Assembly: GCA_937922175.1 (NCBI GenBank)
Contig: CAKZUU010000355.1
Coordinates: 1-5,469 of the forward strand
Direction of reading: 5' to 3'
DNA length: 5,469 nucleotides
Source: an uncultured Gemmataceae bacterium
GTDB taxonomy: Bacteria > Planctomycetota > Planctomycetia > Gemmatales > Gemmataceae
The notes beneath the pieces are model-generated. The model worked only from the letters and a program-made list of their open reading frames with translations. It was not told the DNA's origin and made no database searches. The position numbers and the translations under genes are program-made. Shown one piece after another: positions 1 through 5,469 of this stretch. The number at the start of each line of letters is the position of its first letter. Positions within the stretch are counted from its first letter, which is position 1.

Positions 1-243
1 TCGCTGATCACCGGTTTTGCTCTCGCCTTGGCTCGGGCTTTGGGGGAATACGGGTCAGTGGTTTTCGTAAGCGGCAATATCCCGTTCCGCACCGAAATCG
101 CTCCGGTGCTCGTGGTCGCTCGCTTAGAGGAGTTTAAATACACGGAGGCGACGGCGATTGCCGTCGTGTTATTGCTCGTTTCCTTTGCCCTGTTGATTCT
201 GATCAATCTGCTGGAGCGGCGAAGCCGCTGGTGGGACTCATGA
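1..243 (+). CDS. cysT: Sulfate/thiosulfate ABC transporter permease CysT (CysU), C-terminal part
   Basis: Only the last 80 residues are visible; the reading frame is open to base 1, so the start lies outside the window. CysT is one of the two inner-membrane permease subunits of the CysTWA sulfate/thiosulfate importer and pairs with CysW. The visible part begins just after where the EAA loop that docks onto the ATPase would lie. It contains the family-typical stretch ARALGEYGSVVFVSGN (about visible residues 11-26), then an EIAPVLVVARLEEF segment. A last transmembrane helix (about 50-71) is followed by a short charged tail ending WWDS. From memory this closely matches the C-terminus of enterobacterial CysT. 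The stop codon TGA (241-243) overlaps the cysW ATG (240-242) in an ATGA arrangement, indicating one operon. It cannot be mistaken for CysW, because a complete CysW follows. Assignment to sulfate rather than molybdate transport rests on these motifs and the cysW-cysA order. Confidence 0.93.
   Translation, partial: SLITGFALALARALGEYGSVVFVSGNIPFRTEIAPVLVVARLEEFKYTEATAIAVVLLLVSFALLILINLLERRSRWWDS
215..229 (+). repeat. Small perfect inverted repeat at the cysT/cysW junction
   Basis: AGCGGC, a GAA triloop and GCCGCT form a perfect 6-bp stem inside the last codons of cysT, ending 10 bases before the cysW ATG. Its core GCGAAGC (219-225) is a sequence known to form an unusually stable mini-hairpin in DNA. 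A role in translational coupling is only an inference; the repeat also encodes the Arg-rich tail of CysT. Confidence 0.3.
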
Positions 244-1109
244 GTATTCGGCGGACACGACAAGATCCTTGGTATGTCCGTTGGTTGCTGACGGTCCTCG
301 CTTTGGTCGTGCTGATTGTCTTGGTTGTGGTGCCGTTGATTTCGGTTTTCTTCGAGGCGCTCTCCGGCGGAATCCGCGCTTATTGGGCCAATCTGTTCGA
401 GGATCCCGACACTCGTCACTCCATCTTGCTCACCTTGGCCGTGGCGCCGACAGCCGTGGCGTGCAATCTCCTGTTCGGCCTCGCAGCGGCTTGGTGCATT
501 GCCCGGTTCCAGTTTCCCGGACGTACCCTGCTGATTACGTTGATCGACACACCCTTTTCCGTTTCGCCCGTGGTAGCGGGTTTGCTTTTCGTCTTGCTCT
601 TCGGTCAGCAAGGTTATTTGGGGTCTTGGTTACGCGACCACGGCATCAAAGTGCTCTTCAGCCCGCCGGGGTTGGTTCTGGCGACGACGTTTGTGACGTT
701 GCCCTTCGTCGCCCGGGAACTCATCCCGCTGATGGAAGCGATTGGCCCCGATGAAGAGTTGGCAGCGATCAGTCTGGGGGCCAACGCGTGGCAGGTGTTC
801 TGGCGTGTGACGCTGCCCAACATCCGTTGGGGACTGTTGTACGGCGTCATCCTCTGCAACGCTCGCGCGATGGGGGAATTCGGGGCGGTTTCAGTTGTTT
901 CCGGACACATCACCGGGCAGACCGATACCATGCCTTTGCGTGTCGAAAAAGCATTCCAGGAGTTCAATCTGCCGGGTTCGTTCGCCGTGGCTTCGGTCCT
1001 CACCTTATTGGCGGTCGGTACCTTATTGCTAAAGGTCATTGTCGAACACAAGGCCCGCCAGCAAATGGAGGAGGCCAAGCGCTTAGCTCGCGAAGCGGGG
1101 ACAGAATGA
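240..1109 (+). CDS. cysW: Sulfate/thiosulfate ABC transporter permease CysW
   Basis: This is a complete 289-residue inner-membrane permease, close to the usual length of about 290. With CysT it forms the channel through which sulfate or thiosulfate delivered by a periplasmic binding protein is moved, driven by CysA. Hydrophobic segments lie at about 15-37, 61-84, 96-120, 141-163, 198-220 and 247-267. The EAA loop that contacts the ATPase is clear at 172-194 (EELAAISLGAN, then WRVTLPNI). It is followed by the CysW-type sequence NARAMGEFGAVSVVSGHITGQ (split at about 207-217 and 218-227) and a TMPLRVEKAF stretch. The C-terminus (about 270-289) is a charged, probably helical cytoplasmic tail, as in other CysW proteins. 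I prefer the ATG at 240, which overlaps the cysT stop as ATGA; an in-frame GTG at 231 would add three residues. Only a weak GGGA (233-236) precedes the ATG, so translation probably depends on coupling to cysT. The stop overlaps the cysA start in the same way. Confidence 0.95.
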   Translation: MSIRRTRQDPWYVRWLLTVLALVVLIVLVVVPLISVFFEALSGGIRAYWANLFEDPDTRHSILLTLAVAPTAVACNLLFGLAAAWCIARFQFPGRTLLITLIDTPFSVSPVVAGLLFVLLFGQQGYLGSWLRDHGIKVLFSPPGLVLATTFVTLPFVARELIPLMEAIGPDEELAAISLGANAWQVFWRVTLPNIRWGLLYGVILCNARAMGEFGAVSVVSGHITGQTDTMPLRVEKAFQEFNLPGSFAVASVLTLLAVGTLLLKVIVEHKARQQMEEAKRLAREAGTE

Positions 1110-2164
1110 GTATCTCGGTTCGGCAAATCACGAAACGGTTTGGCTCGTTCCTCGCTCTGGACAACGTCAGTCTGGAGGCGGAGACCGGCTCGTTGCTCGC
1201 GCTATTGGGCCCCTCGGGGTGCGGAAAAACGACCTTGTTGCGAATCATCGCCGGTCTCGAAATGCCGGACTCTGGAAGTGTGCATCATCTCGATGACGAG
1301 GTCACTCACCGGCGAGCGCGAGAAAGGAACGTTGGCTTCGTCTTCCAGCATTTCGCTCTGTTCCGACATATGACGGTCTTTGAAAATGTCGCCTTTGGTT
1401 TGCGAGTCCGTCATTGGTCGGAGGATCGGATCCGTCAGCGCGTTCACGACCTGCTTCACCTCGTTCGCATGGAAGAAATCGGCTGGAAATATCCCTCGCA
1501 GCTTTCCGGTGGCCAACGACAGCGGGTCGCGTTGATTCGTGCCTTGGCTCCCGAGCCCAGTGTTTTGCTGCTCGACGAACCGTTCAGCGCGCTGGACCGT
1601 AAAGTACGCCTCGAACTCCGTGGTTGGTTGCGTCGGTTCCACGAAGAATTAGGTGTGACCAGTATTTTCGTCACCCACGATCAGGAAGAGGCATTCGACG
1701 TCGCGGACAAGGTGGTCATCATGAATCGCGGCCGAATCGAACAGGCAGGGACGCCCTTGGAGGTCTTTGAACACCCCGCCAACGCTTTCGTCTTGGATTT
1801 CTTGGGCAATGTGAATGTCCTGAATGTGAGGCTGCAAAACGGCAAGGCCAAGCTAGGTGAAATGGAAATGGACTATCCCAACTATCCGCACCCCGAGACG
1901 CGAGACGCTGCTGTCTATGTCCGACCCCACGAACTTCGCCTCGACCGTTTCAACCGGGGCGGTTCCAGTCTGGAGGCGAAAGTCGTTCACGTCACACCGG
2001 CCGGTTCCGTGATGAAAGTTCGCGTCCGATCCGATGAGTTCGGCTTGCTCCTGAATGTCGATTTGGCCACCAGCGAATTCGCGGAACTTGGATTGCAGCC
2101 GGGTGATCGGGTCTATGTTTCGCCCCGGCAGATGCGCGTCTTCGTCCCAGATTACAGCATTTGA
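1106..2164 (+). CDS. cysA: Sulfate/thiosulfate ABC transporter ATP-binding protein CysA
   Basis: This 352-residue cytoplasmic ATPase of the CysTWA importer hydrolyses ATP to drive sulfate/thiosulfate uptake; members are usually about 350-365 residues. All nucleotide-binding motifs are intact: Walker A GPSGCGKT (35-42), Q-loop glutamine 81, ABC signature LSGGQ (133-137), Walker B VLLLDEP (153-159, catalytic Glu158), D-loop SALD (161-164) and switch His191. After the ATPase domain come the CysA-typical FLGNVNVLN (232-240) and a C-terminal TOBE-like domain (about 240-350) with YVRPHEL (271-277). The latter fits sulfate CysA better than molybdate ModC. The ATG at 1106 overlaps the cysW stop as ATGA and has GGGGA (1097-1101) just upstream, so I reject the much earlier in-frame start at 788, which lies inside cysW. 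One small departure from what I recall of the family is VALIRAL where ALARAL is common just after the signature. The next gene starts 73 bases downstream; no convincing terminator is visible in the gap. Confidence 0.95.
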   Translation: MSISVRQITKRFGSFLALDNVSLEAETGSLLALLGPSGCGKTTLLRIIAGLEMPDSGSVHHLDDEVTHRRARERNVGFVFQHFALFRHMTVFENVAFGLRVRHWSEDRIRQRVHDLLHLVRMEEIGWKYPSQLSGGQRQRVALIRALAPEPSVLLLDEPFSALDRKVRLELRGWLRRFHEELGVTSIFVTHDQEEAFDVADKVVIMNRGRIEQAGTPLEVFEHPANAFVLDFLGNVNVLNVRLQNGKAKLGEMEMDYPNYPHPETRDAAVYVRPHELRLDRFNRGGSSLEAKVVHVTPAGSVMKVRVRSDEFGLLLNVDLATSEFAELGLQPGDRVYVSPRQMRVFVPDYSI

Positions 2165-2171
2165 TTTCGTC

Positions 2172-2199
2172 TTGCCGAGGAACCATCCCACCCTAAGAT
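2172..2199 (+). promoter_or_regulatory. Weak candidate sigma-70-type promoter before the small basic gene
   Basis: TTGCCG (2172-2177) and TAAGAT (2194-2199) each match four of six consensus bases and are separated by 16 bases, about 40 bases before the 78-codon gene. Such matches occur often by chance, and planctomycete promoters are poorly defined. It is recorded only because it is the best candidate in the short gap after cysA. Confidence 0.18.
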
Positions 2200-2237
2200 A
2201 GCCGCTTCGACAGTAGGCTGTTAGGGAGATCTCCATC

Positions 2238-2474
2238 ATGGGAGTCCGTCGTATCCGAAAGAATCAGATCCAGGCTGACCAGAAGAGGTCACGGCGGGAG
2301 AACAGCACGTGGAAAAATAAAGAGAGGGAGCGGCGCGACGAGAGGATGCGGAACCTGATTCGCTCGGGCAAGCCACCGTACACCCCAGCGGTCCAGAGCT
2401 GGCTCAGCATCAAGACAGGGAAGCCCGCACGATTGATCACGGCAGAGGACGTGCAAAGGGTCCTCGGGAACTGA
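2238..2474 (+). CDS. Small strongly basic protein of unknown function (78 aa)
   Basis: I do not recognise a named family. The protein has two visible parts. The first 45 or so residues are dominated by Arg, Lys, Glu and Asp (for example RRIRKNQ, KRSRREN, KERERRDERMR) and are probably a long charged helix. The C-terminal part (about 46-78) is less charged, with PPYTPAVQSWLSIKTGKPA followed by LITAEDVQRVL, which looks like a compact helical unit. Counting by eye gives roughly 21 basic against 8 acidic residues, so a high pI and possible binding to nucleic acid or ribosomes, which is inference only. No signal peptide, membrane helix or Cys pairs are present. A good ribosome-binding site, AGGGAG (2223-2228), lies 9 bases before the ATG, which supports a real gene. 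The site lies partly within a perfect 10-base palindrome, GGAGATCTCC (2225-2234). The gene is on the same strand as cysA and could be co-transcribed or have its own promoter. Confidence 0.7.
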   Translation: MGVRRIRKNQIQADQKRSRRENSTWKNKERERRDERMRNLIRSGKPPYTPAVQSWLSIKTGKPARLITAEDVQRVLGN

Positions 2475-2751
2475 CCAATAAAATTGCGGTTTGGGCACCC
2501 GCCGAATGAGAAGGAGGCGAGAGGCACCCGAGGAGGAGGTGCATCGAATGGTTTACCGAGCGAGCTCATCGGTGCTGCCGGGATCGCGATCTCATTCTTC
2601 GTGAATCAAAGGTTTGAATTGCTTGATCCGGTTGTCCGAACAATTCTTGATGTCTCTTCCGTTCGCTCGTTTCATCAGTTAACATGGAATAGCACGATCG
2701 ATATGCGCCTCTCGACGTCCGGGGGGAGTTCATCTTTGCGGAGTTCGCAAC
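2475..2751. other. Intergenic leader between the small basic gene and the DUF1549 gene
   Basis: These 277 bases contain no gene of normal size that I trust. Features seen: purine-rich AAGGAGG and AGGAGGAGGT stretches; a short stem GCACC (2524-2528) with GGTGC (2538-2542); a GAATTG/CAATTC inverted pair (2616-2621 and 2641-2646) enclosing a small CGG-TTGT-CCG stem; and a weak promoter-like pair TTGATG (2647-2652) and TTTCAT (2670-2675) spaced by 17 bases. An 18-codon ORF with a strong ribosome-binding site is listed separately. I see no T-run terminator after the basic gene and no tRNA-like fold. The long TTG-initiated frame at 2484-2834 is probably chance: it runs into the DUF1549 gene in another frame. 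Confidence 0.5.
2548..2604 (+). CDS. Possible 18-codon leader peptide or gene remnant
   Basis: The ATG at 2548 is preceded, at 7 bases spacing, by AGGAGGT (2534-2540), a perfect complement to the 16S anti-Shine-Dalgarno sequence and the strongest such site in the window. The ORF encodes only MVYRASSSVLPGSRSHSS before TGA (2602-2604). The same frame then stays open for 25 more codons to TAA (2680-2682). It could be a regulatory upstream ORF of the DUF1549 gene, the start of a decayed short gene, or chance. The peptide has no attenuator-like run of one amino acid. Confidence 0.22.
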   Translation: MVYRASSSVLPGSRSHSS

Positions 2752-4506
2752 ATGCTTCATCAACGAGGGCGAGCCTGCTGCGCTTTGATGCTGCTATTCG
2801 CAGTGACGAGACCCGCGCCGATCGGAGCGGGTGACAATCATTCGCCGGCCGCGACGGACAACTCGACGGCATCAAAAAGTGGATCCTCGGCGAATATCAA
2901 AGGTCCGCATCCTGCGACGGATCTGATCAACAATGAACTCGCGAAGTTCTGGGCGGAGAATAACATCAAGCCGGCACCTCGTGCCACCGACAATGAGTTC
3001 GTTCGTCGCGCCTTTTTAGATCTGCTCGGTCGGATCCCCGCCGTTTGGGAAGTTGAAAACTACGTCCGTGATTCCGATGCGAAGAACAAGCGGGCGAAGC
3101 TGATTCACCGCTTGCTTTACGATCCGTATTATCGCGAGGAATTCGAGGACCACTGGTCCGACATGTGGGCGACGTACTTGTTGAGACGGTCGGCCAACCG
3201 AACGTACCACGAGCAACTTCGTGATTGGCTGGCGGAACAGTGGAGCAAGAATCGCAAATGGGACGAAGTCGTTCGGGACCTGTTGACCGCGACGGGGGCC
3301 ACGGACAAGAACGGCGCGGTCAATTACATCTTGGCACATTTGGGAGAAGCTCAGAACAACAGCCGAGAAGAGGGACAGTTTGACATGGTTCCTGTGACGT
3401 CACGGACGATTCGTCTATTTCTGGGCATTCAGATTCAATGCGCTCAATGTCATGCTCACCCCTTCAACCCGGAATGGAAACAAAGCCACTTTTGGGGGGT
3501 TAACGCGTTTTTCCGTCAAATCGAACGGCAGGGTCAACCGAACACGGCCAACCAACCGAACCAGCCGGCCGCTGTGCTGACCTTGTTGGACAACGCGGAA
3601 ATGAACTCCAACTCGGTGGTTTATTACGAAGACCGGCAGGCGGTCGTGAAGGCCATCGGACCAAAGTTCCTCGATGGTCGGACGATTCCCAGTAACGTCA
3701 GTCGGCGACGGGACGCCCTGGCGGAATTCGTCATTTCTCACGAGATGTTTCCCAAGGCAATGGTCAATCGCATGTGGGGACATTTCTTCGGTCGTGGCTT
3801 AGGACAGCAACGCGCGGTTGATGATTTTGGTGAGCACAATCCGATCGTACATCCGGCGATTCTCGATGGGCTCGCTGACCAATTCAAGCAGTACAAATAC
3901 GACCTTCGGGAGCTGATCTCCTGGATCTGCACGAGCGACGCCTACGCGCTTTCATGCACCGCCAACAATACGAATTCGAAGCCGGAACATGAAGTCGCGT
4001 TCAGTCGCATGTTGCTCAAGGCGATGTCGCCCGAACAATTGTACGATTCGCTTCGGACCGCCTTGGATCAACCGCCTGATCCCAAGGCGGTGTCGAACAA
4101 AAAGAAGTCCGCCGGAGTTCGCAGCATCAGCGAGGAACGCAAACAGCGGCGGGAACAATGGCTCGCCAAGTTGATGACGAATTTTGGCGACGATGAAGGG
4201 AATGAGATCACCTTCAATGGTACCGTCGTGCAGGCACTTTTGCTCATGAACGGGCGCGAGTTACAGGAAGAATTGACTCGTTCGGATAACAACACGGTGT
4301 TGAACGCCATCGCCAAGGGGCGGGGAAATGTGGAAGCCACTTTACATCAGTTAACCTTGGCGGCGCTGAGTCGTCGTGCCAATGAGCGCGAGGTTTCGCT
4401 TGTCCGCCGCGAGTTCACGAAGACGGGCGCCTCGGGGCCTCAGCAGTTCTGGGAAGACGTCTTCTGGGCGCTCCTCAACAGTCGAGAGTTCATTCTTAAT
4501 CATTAG
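2752..4506 (+). CDS. Secreted DUF1549/DUF1553 domain protein (planctomycete type)
   Basis: This is a complete 584-residue protein of the DUF1549-DUF1553 family, abundant in Planctomycetes and of unproven biochemical function. A Sec-type signal peptide is visible: basic HQRGR (3-7), hydrophobic ACCALMLLFAV (8-18) and a likely cleavage site near 22-27. It is followed by a Ser/Asn/Ala-rich linker to about 52. DUF1549 covers roughly 55-260, with FVRRAFLDLLGRIPA (83-97), RAKLIHRLLYDPYYREEF and CAQCHAHPF (230-238). The CxxCH in the last motif (Cys230, Cys233, His234) could bind haem c or a metal, but it is conserved in the family and haem is not shown. DUF1553 covers roughly 318-580, with RRDALAEFV (319-327), MVNRMWGHFFGRGL (337-350), VDDFGEHNP and a terminal LLNSREFILNH. 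There is no N-terminal cytochrome c domain, so this is a short architecture. The ATG has GCGGAG (2738-2743) 8 bases upstream, and TAA at 2680 closes the frame above it. The usual DUF1501 partner is not adjacent: the next gene is convergent. Confidence 0.9.
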   Translation: MLHQRGRACCALMLLFAVTRPAPIGAGDNHSPAATDNSTASKSGSSANIKGPHPATDLINNELAKFWAENNIKPAPRATDNEFVRRAFLDLLGRIPAVWEVENYVRDSDAKNKRAKLIHRLLYDPYYREEFEDHWSDMWATYLLRRSANRTYHEQLRDWLAEQWSKNRKWDEVVRDLLTATGATDKNGAVNYILAHLGEAQNNSREEGQFDMVPVTSRTIRLFLGIQIQCAQCHAHPFNPEWKQSHFWGVNAFFRQIERQGQPNTANQPNQPAAVLTLLDNAEMNSNSVVYYEDRQAVVKAIGPKFLDGRTIPSNVSRRRDALAEFVISHEMFPKAMVNRMWGHFFGRGLGQQRAVDDFGEHNPIVHPAILDGLADQFKQYKYDLRELISWICTSDAYALSCTANNTNSKPEHEVAFSRMLLKAMSPEQLYDSLRTALDQPPDPKAVSNKKKSAGVRSISEERKQRREQWLAKLMTNFGDDEGNEITFNGTVVQALLLMNGRELQEELTRSDNNTVLNAIAKGRGNVEATLHQLTLAALSRRANEREVSLVRREFTKTGASGPQQFWEDVFWALLNSREFILNH

Positions 4507-4510
4507 CGAT

Positions 4511-4540
4511 TTGACCGATCAATGATGATGATCGGGTCAA
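4511..4540. terminator. Hairpin between convergent genes, possible bidirectional terminator
   Basis: TTGACCGATCA (4511-4521) and TGATCGGGTCAA (4529-4540) pair over 11 bp with a single-base bulge around a 7-base loop. The hairpin lies 4 bases after the DUF1549 gene stop and covers the stop codon of the minus-strand gene (4537-4539). That is where a shared terminator would sit. No T-run follows on either strand, so it is not a classical intrinsic terminator. It may act through a factor or simply protect 3' ends. Confidence 0.45.
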
Positions 4541-5469
4541 CGCAGCAAGAAGACGTGCGCGACGCGCAGATGAGGCGCCCCGCGTACGTCTTCGCGTTTC
4601 TCCACCTGGCCATGTAGGTCGACCCAACGTTCCACAAACGGCTCTAAATTCAGACCCGGTTCGGGCGTGACGTAAAACATCAAATTTCGTCGCCGATCCA
4701 GCAGGGCATAAGTTGCTTGCTGATCGATCTGAAAGGGCGCCCGCCGGAGAATTCCCGGACCCGAAGCTTGCCACGAGGCCGGCGGAGAACTCCGTGGGGT
4801 AGGCGGAGTGAATTCGGTGTTGCCTGTCAGCGGTGCCGGTCGTGGTTCCGTCGCAGGAGTCGTGCGAGGATGGCTCGTCAGCGAAGCGTTTCCCAGTGCC
4901 CGTCGCTGCCGCAACTCGTAGACTCGTGTGGCGCAAAAATTAGCGGCCGCATCATCGGAGACCGAGAGTTCTCGAGCTGCCTGCTGATACAGCTCGATGG
5001 CCTCGTCGATCCGTCCATCCAAATCAGCTTGCCGTGCCTGTCGGAACAGAGCGGTCCCATCGCGGACGGGCGTGGAGGTGAGTTGACCGGGGACCGAATC
5101 GCGCCGACGAGCCGCAGCATCGGCAGCGCTCGGTTCGACCAAGGCGCTGGCCGGAATGTAACGTAGCTCGCCGGGCAGGGGATCGATGGGATACCACTTC
5201 TTTCGGTCGCCCCACTTTGCAACGACCGCGTTGCCGCGAATGAATCCTTGGGTGCCTCGGGGTACCTTGAGGGAAAGTTGAGGGAGCGGTCCCTCATCCA
5301 GCGAAAGTCCCCCCGCGTGGATCGGGATATCGCCGTCGGTGGCGTCACCATCGATGCGAAACGCTTGCCGTCCCCGCACGGGAGCACCCATTTTCGTTAC
5401 CACCGCGGCCGGTACCCAACTGAACGATCCGGGAGGGGGCAAGATTTGCAAATAGCTACCGTCGCCGGA
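4537..5469 (-). CDS. Modular protein with tandem SH3-like motifs and a TPR-like region, 5' end missing
   Basis: The frame is open to the window edge, so the N-terminus is missing; 310 residues are visible, numbered here from the edge. The first unit holds YLQILPPPGSFSWVPAAVV (6-24). A related motif, YPIDPLPGELRYIPASALV (93-111), suggests two SH3-like (bacterial SH3b) units sharing I-x-P-x-P-G and [WY]-[VI]-P-A. Next comes a TPR-like helical hairpin (about 138-168, ALFRQARQADLDGRIDEAIE) with a second helix to about 190. A Pro/Thr/Ser-rich, probably disordered linker (about 195-235) follows. The C-terminal beta-rich domain (about 253-307) has LMFYVTPEPGLNLEPFVERWV, split at 263-272 and 273-283. 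It resembles an OB-like or SH3-like domain I associate with planctomycete envelope proteins. I infer export, perhaps to periplasm or envelope, but the signal peptide would lie outside the window. A TTG at 5449-5451 is not the likely start, because homologous-looking sequence continues upstream. It is convergent with the DUF1549 gene, 30 bases apart. Confidence 0.8.
   Translation of the reverse strand, partial: SGDGSYLQILPPPGSFSWVPAAVVTKMGAPVRGRQAFRIDGDATDGDIPIHAGGLSLDEGPLPQLSLKVPRGTQGFIRGNAVVAKWGDRKKWYPIDPLPGELRYIPASALVEPSAADAAARRRDSVPGQLTSTPVRDGTALFRQARQADLDGRIDEAIELYQQAARELSVSDDAAANFCATRVYELRQRRALGNASLTSHPRTTPATEPRPAPLTGNTEFTPPTPRSSPPASWQASGPGILRRAPFQIDQQATYALLDRRRNLMFYVTPEPGLNLEPFVERWVDLHGQVEKREDVRGAPHLRVAHVFLLR

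Noticed and set aside
788..1105. Upstream in-frame extension of cysA to base 788
   Set aside because: The extra residues overlap cysW in another frame and look non-coding; the CysA fold begins at the ATG at 1106, which has the ATGA overlap and a G-rich ribosome site.
614..1126. Minus-strand 170-codon open frame opposite cysW
   Set aside because: It lies wholly over the well-supported cysW gene and its end, has no recognisable domain, and is low-complexity in Ser/Arg/Thr/Asn as expected for an antisense shadow.
1106..2164. Molybdate (ModC) or polyamine (PotA) ATPase as an alternative for CysA
   Set aside because: The two permeases match CysT and CysW, and FLGNVNVLN plus YVRPHEL fit CysA; ModABC systems have a single permease.
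2548..2682. TGA at 2602 read through as selenocysteine
   Set aside because: No selenoprotein family is recognisable and I see no convincing selenocysteine insertion hairpin after the TGA; a plain stop or a nonsense change is simpler.
2484..2834. 116-codon frame beginning with TTG across the intergenic region
   Set aside because: It has no clear ribosome site at its TTG, overlaps the signal-peptide region of the DUF1549 gene in another frame, and has no recognisable motif.
4496..4936. Minus-strand 146-codon frame near the 3' end of the SH3-like gene
   Set aside because: It overlaps the modular protein gene on the same strand in a different frame and is Arg/Ser/Thr-rich without any domain, which is typical of an out-of-frame shadow.
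5449..5451. TTG as the true start of the minus-strand gene
   Set aside because: The frame continues open to the window edge, and the residues just upstream (SGDGSY) appear to belong to the first SH3-like unit, so the gene is truncated by the window.

Overview
The window reads as a slice of a planctomycete chromosome, most likely from the Gemmataceae or a relative. The main evidence is a secreted DUF1549/DUF1553 protein, a family greatly expanded in Planctomycetes. A modular protein on the opposite strand also carries PPGSFSW-type SH3-like motifs, a TPR-like helix pair and a C-terminal beta-rich domain of a kind I associate with the same phylum. Base composition is moderately G+C-rich. No mobile element, CRISPR array, tRNA or rRNA is visible.

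Layout. (1) Bases 1-2164 hold the 3' part of a sulfate/thiosulfate ABC importer operon on the + strand: the end of cysT (permease), complete cysW (permease) and complete cysA (ATPase). Both junctions are 4-base ATGA overlaps, which points to translational coupling and balanced subunit synthesis. The substrate-binding protein gene (cysP or sbp) is not in view and would be expected upstream. (2) Bases 2165-2751 are lightly occupied. They hold a 78-residue, strongly basic protein of unknown function (2238-2474) with a good ribosome-binding site, then a 277-base leader. Within that leader, the best Shine-Dalgarno sequence of the window precedes an ORF of only 18 codons. (3) Bases 2752-4506 encode the DUF1549/DUF1553 protein, with a signal peptide and a central CxxCH motif. 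(4) A hairpin at 4511-4540 separates it from a convergent minus-strand gene (4537-5469) whose 5' end lies outside the window.

How the parts work together. CysT and CysW form the membrane channel and CysA supplies ATP hydrolysis, so the operon imports sulfate or thiosulfate for cysteine synthesis. The DUF1549/DUF1553 protein and the SH3-like protein are probably envelope or exported proteins. Neither shows a sequence link to sulfate import, and I infer that they are independent transcription units. I see no strong evidence for a new multi-gene system. The points most worth following are the tandem SH3-like motif in the minus-strand protein, the solitary DUF1549/DUF1553 gene, the basic small protein and the strongly primed 18-codon ORF.
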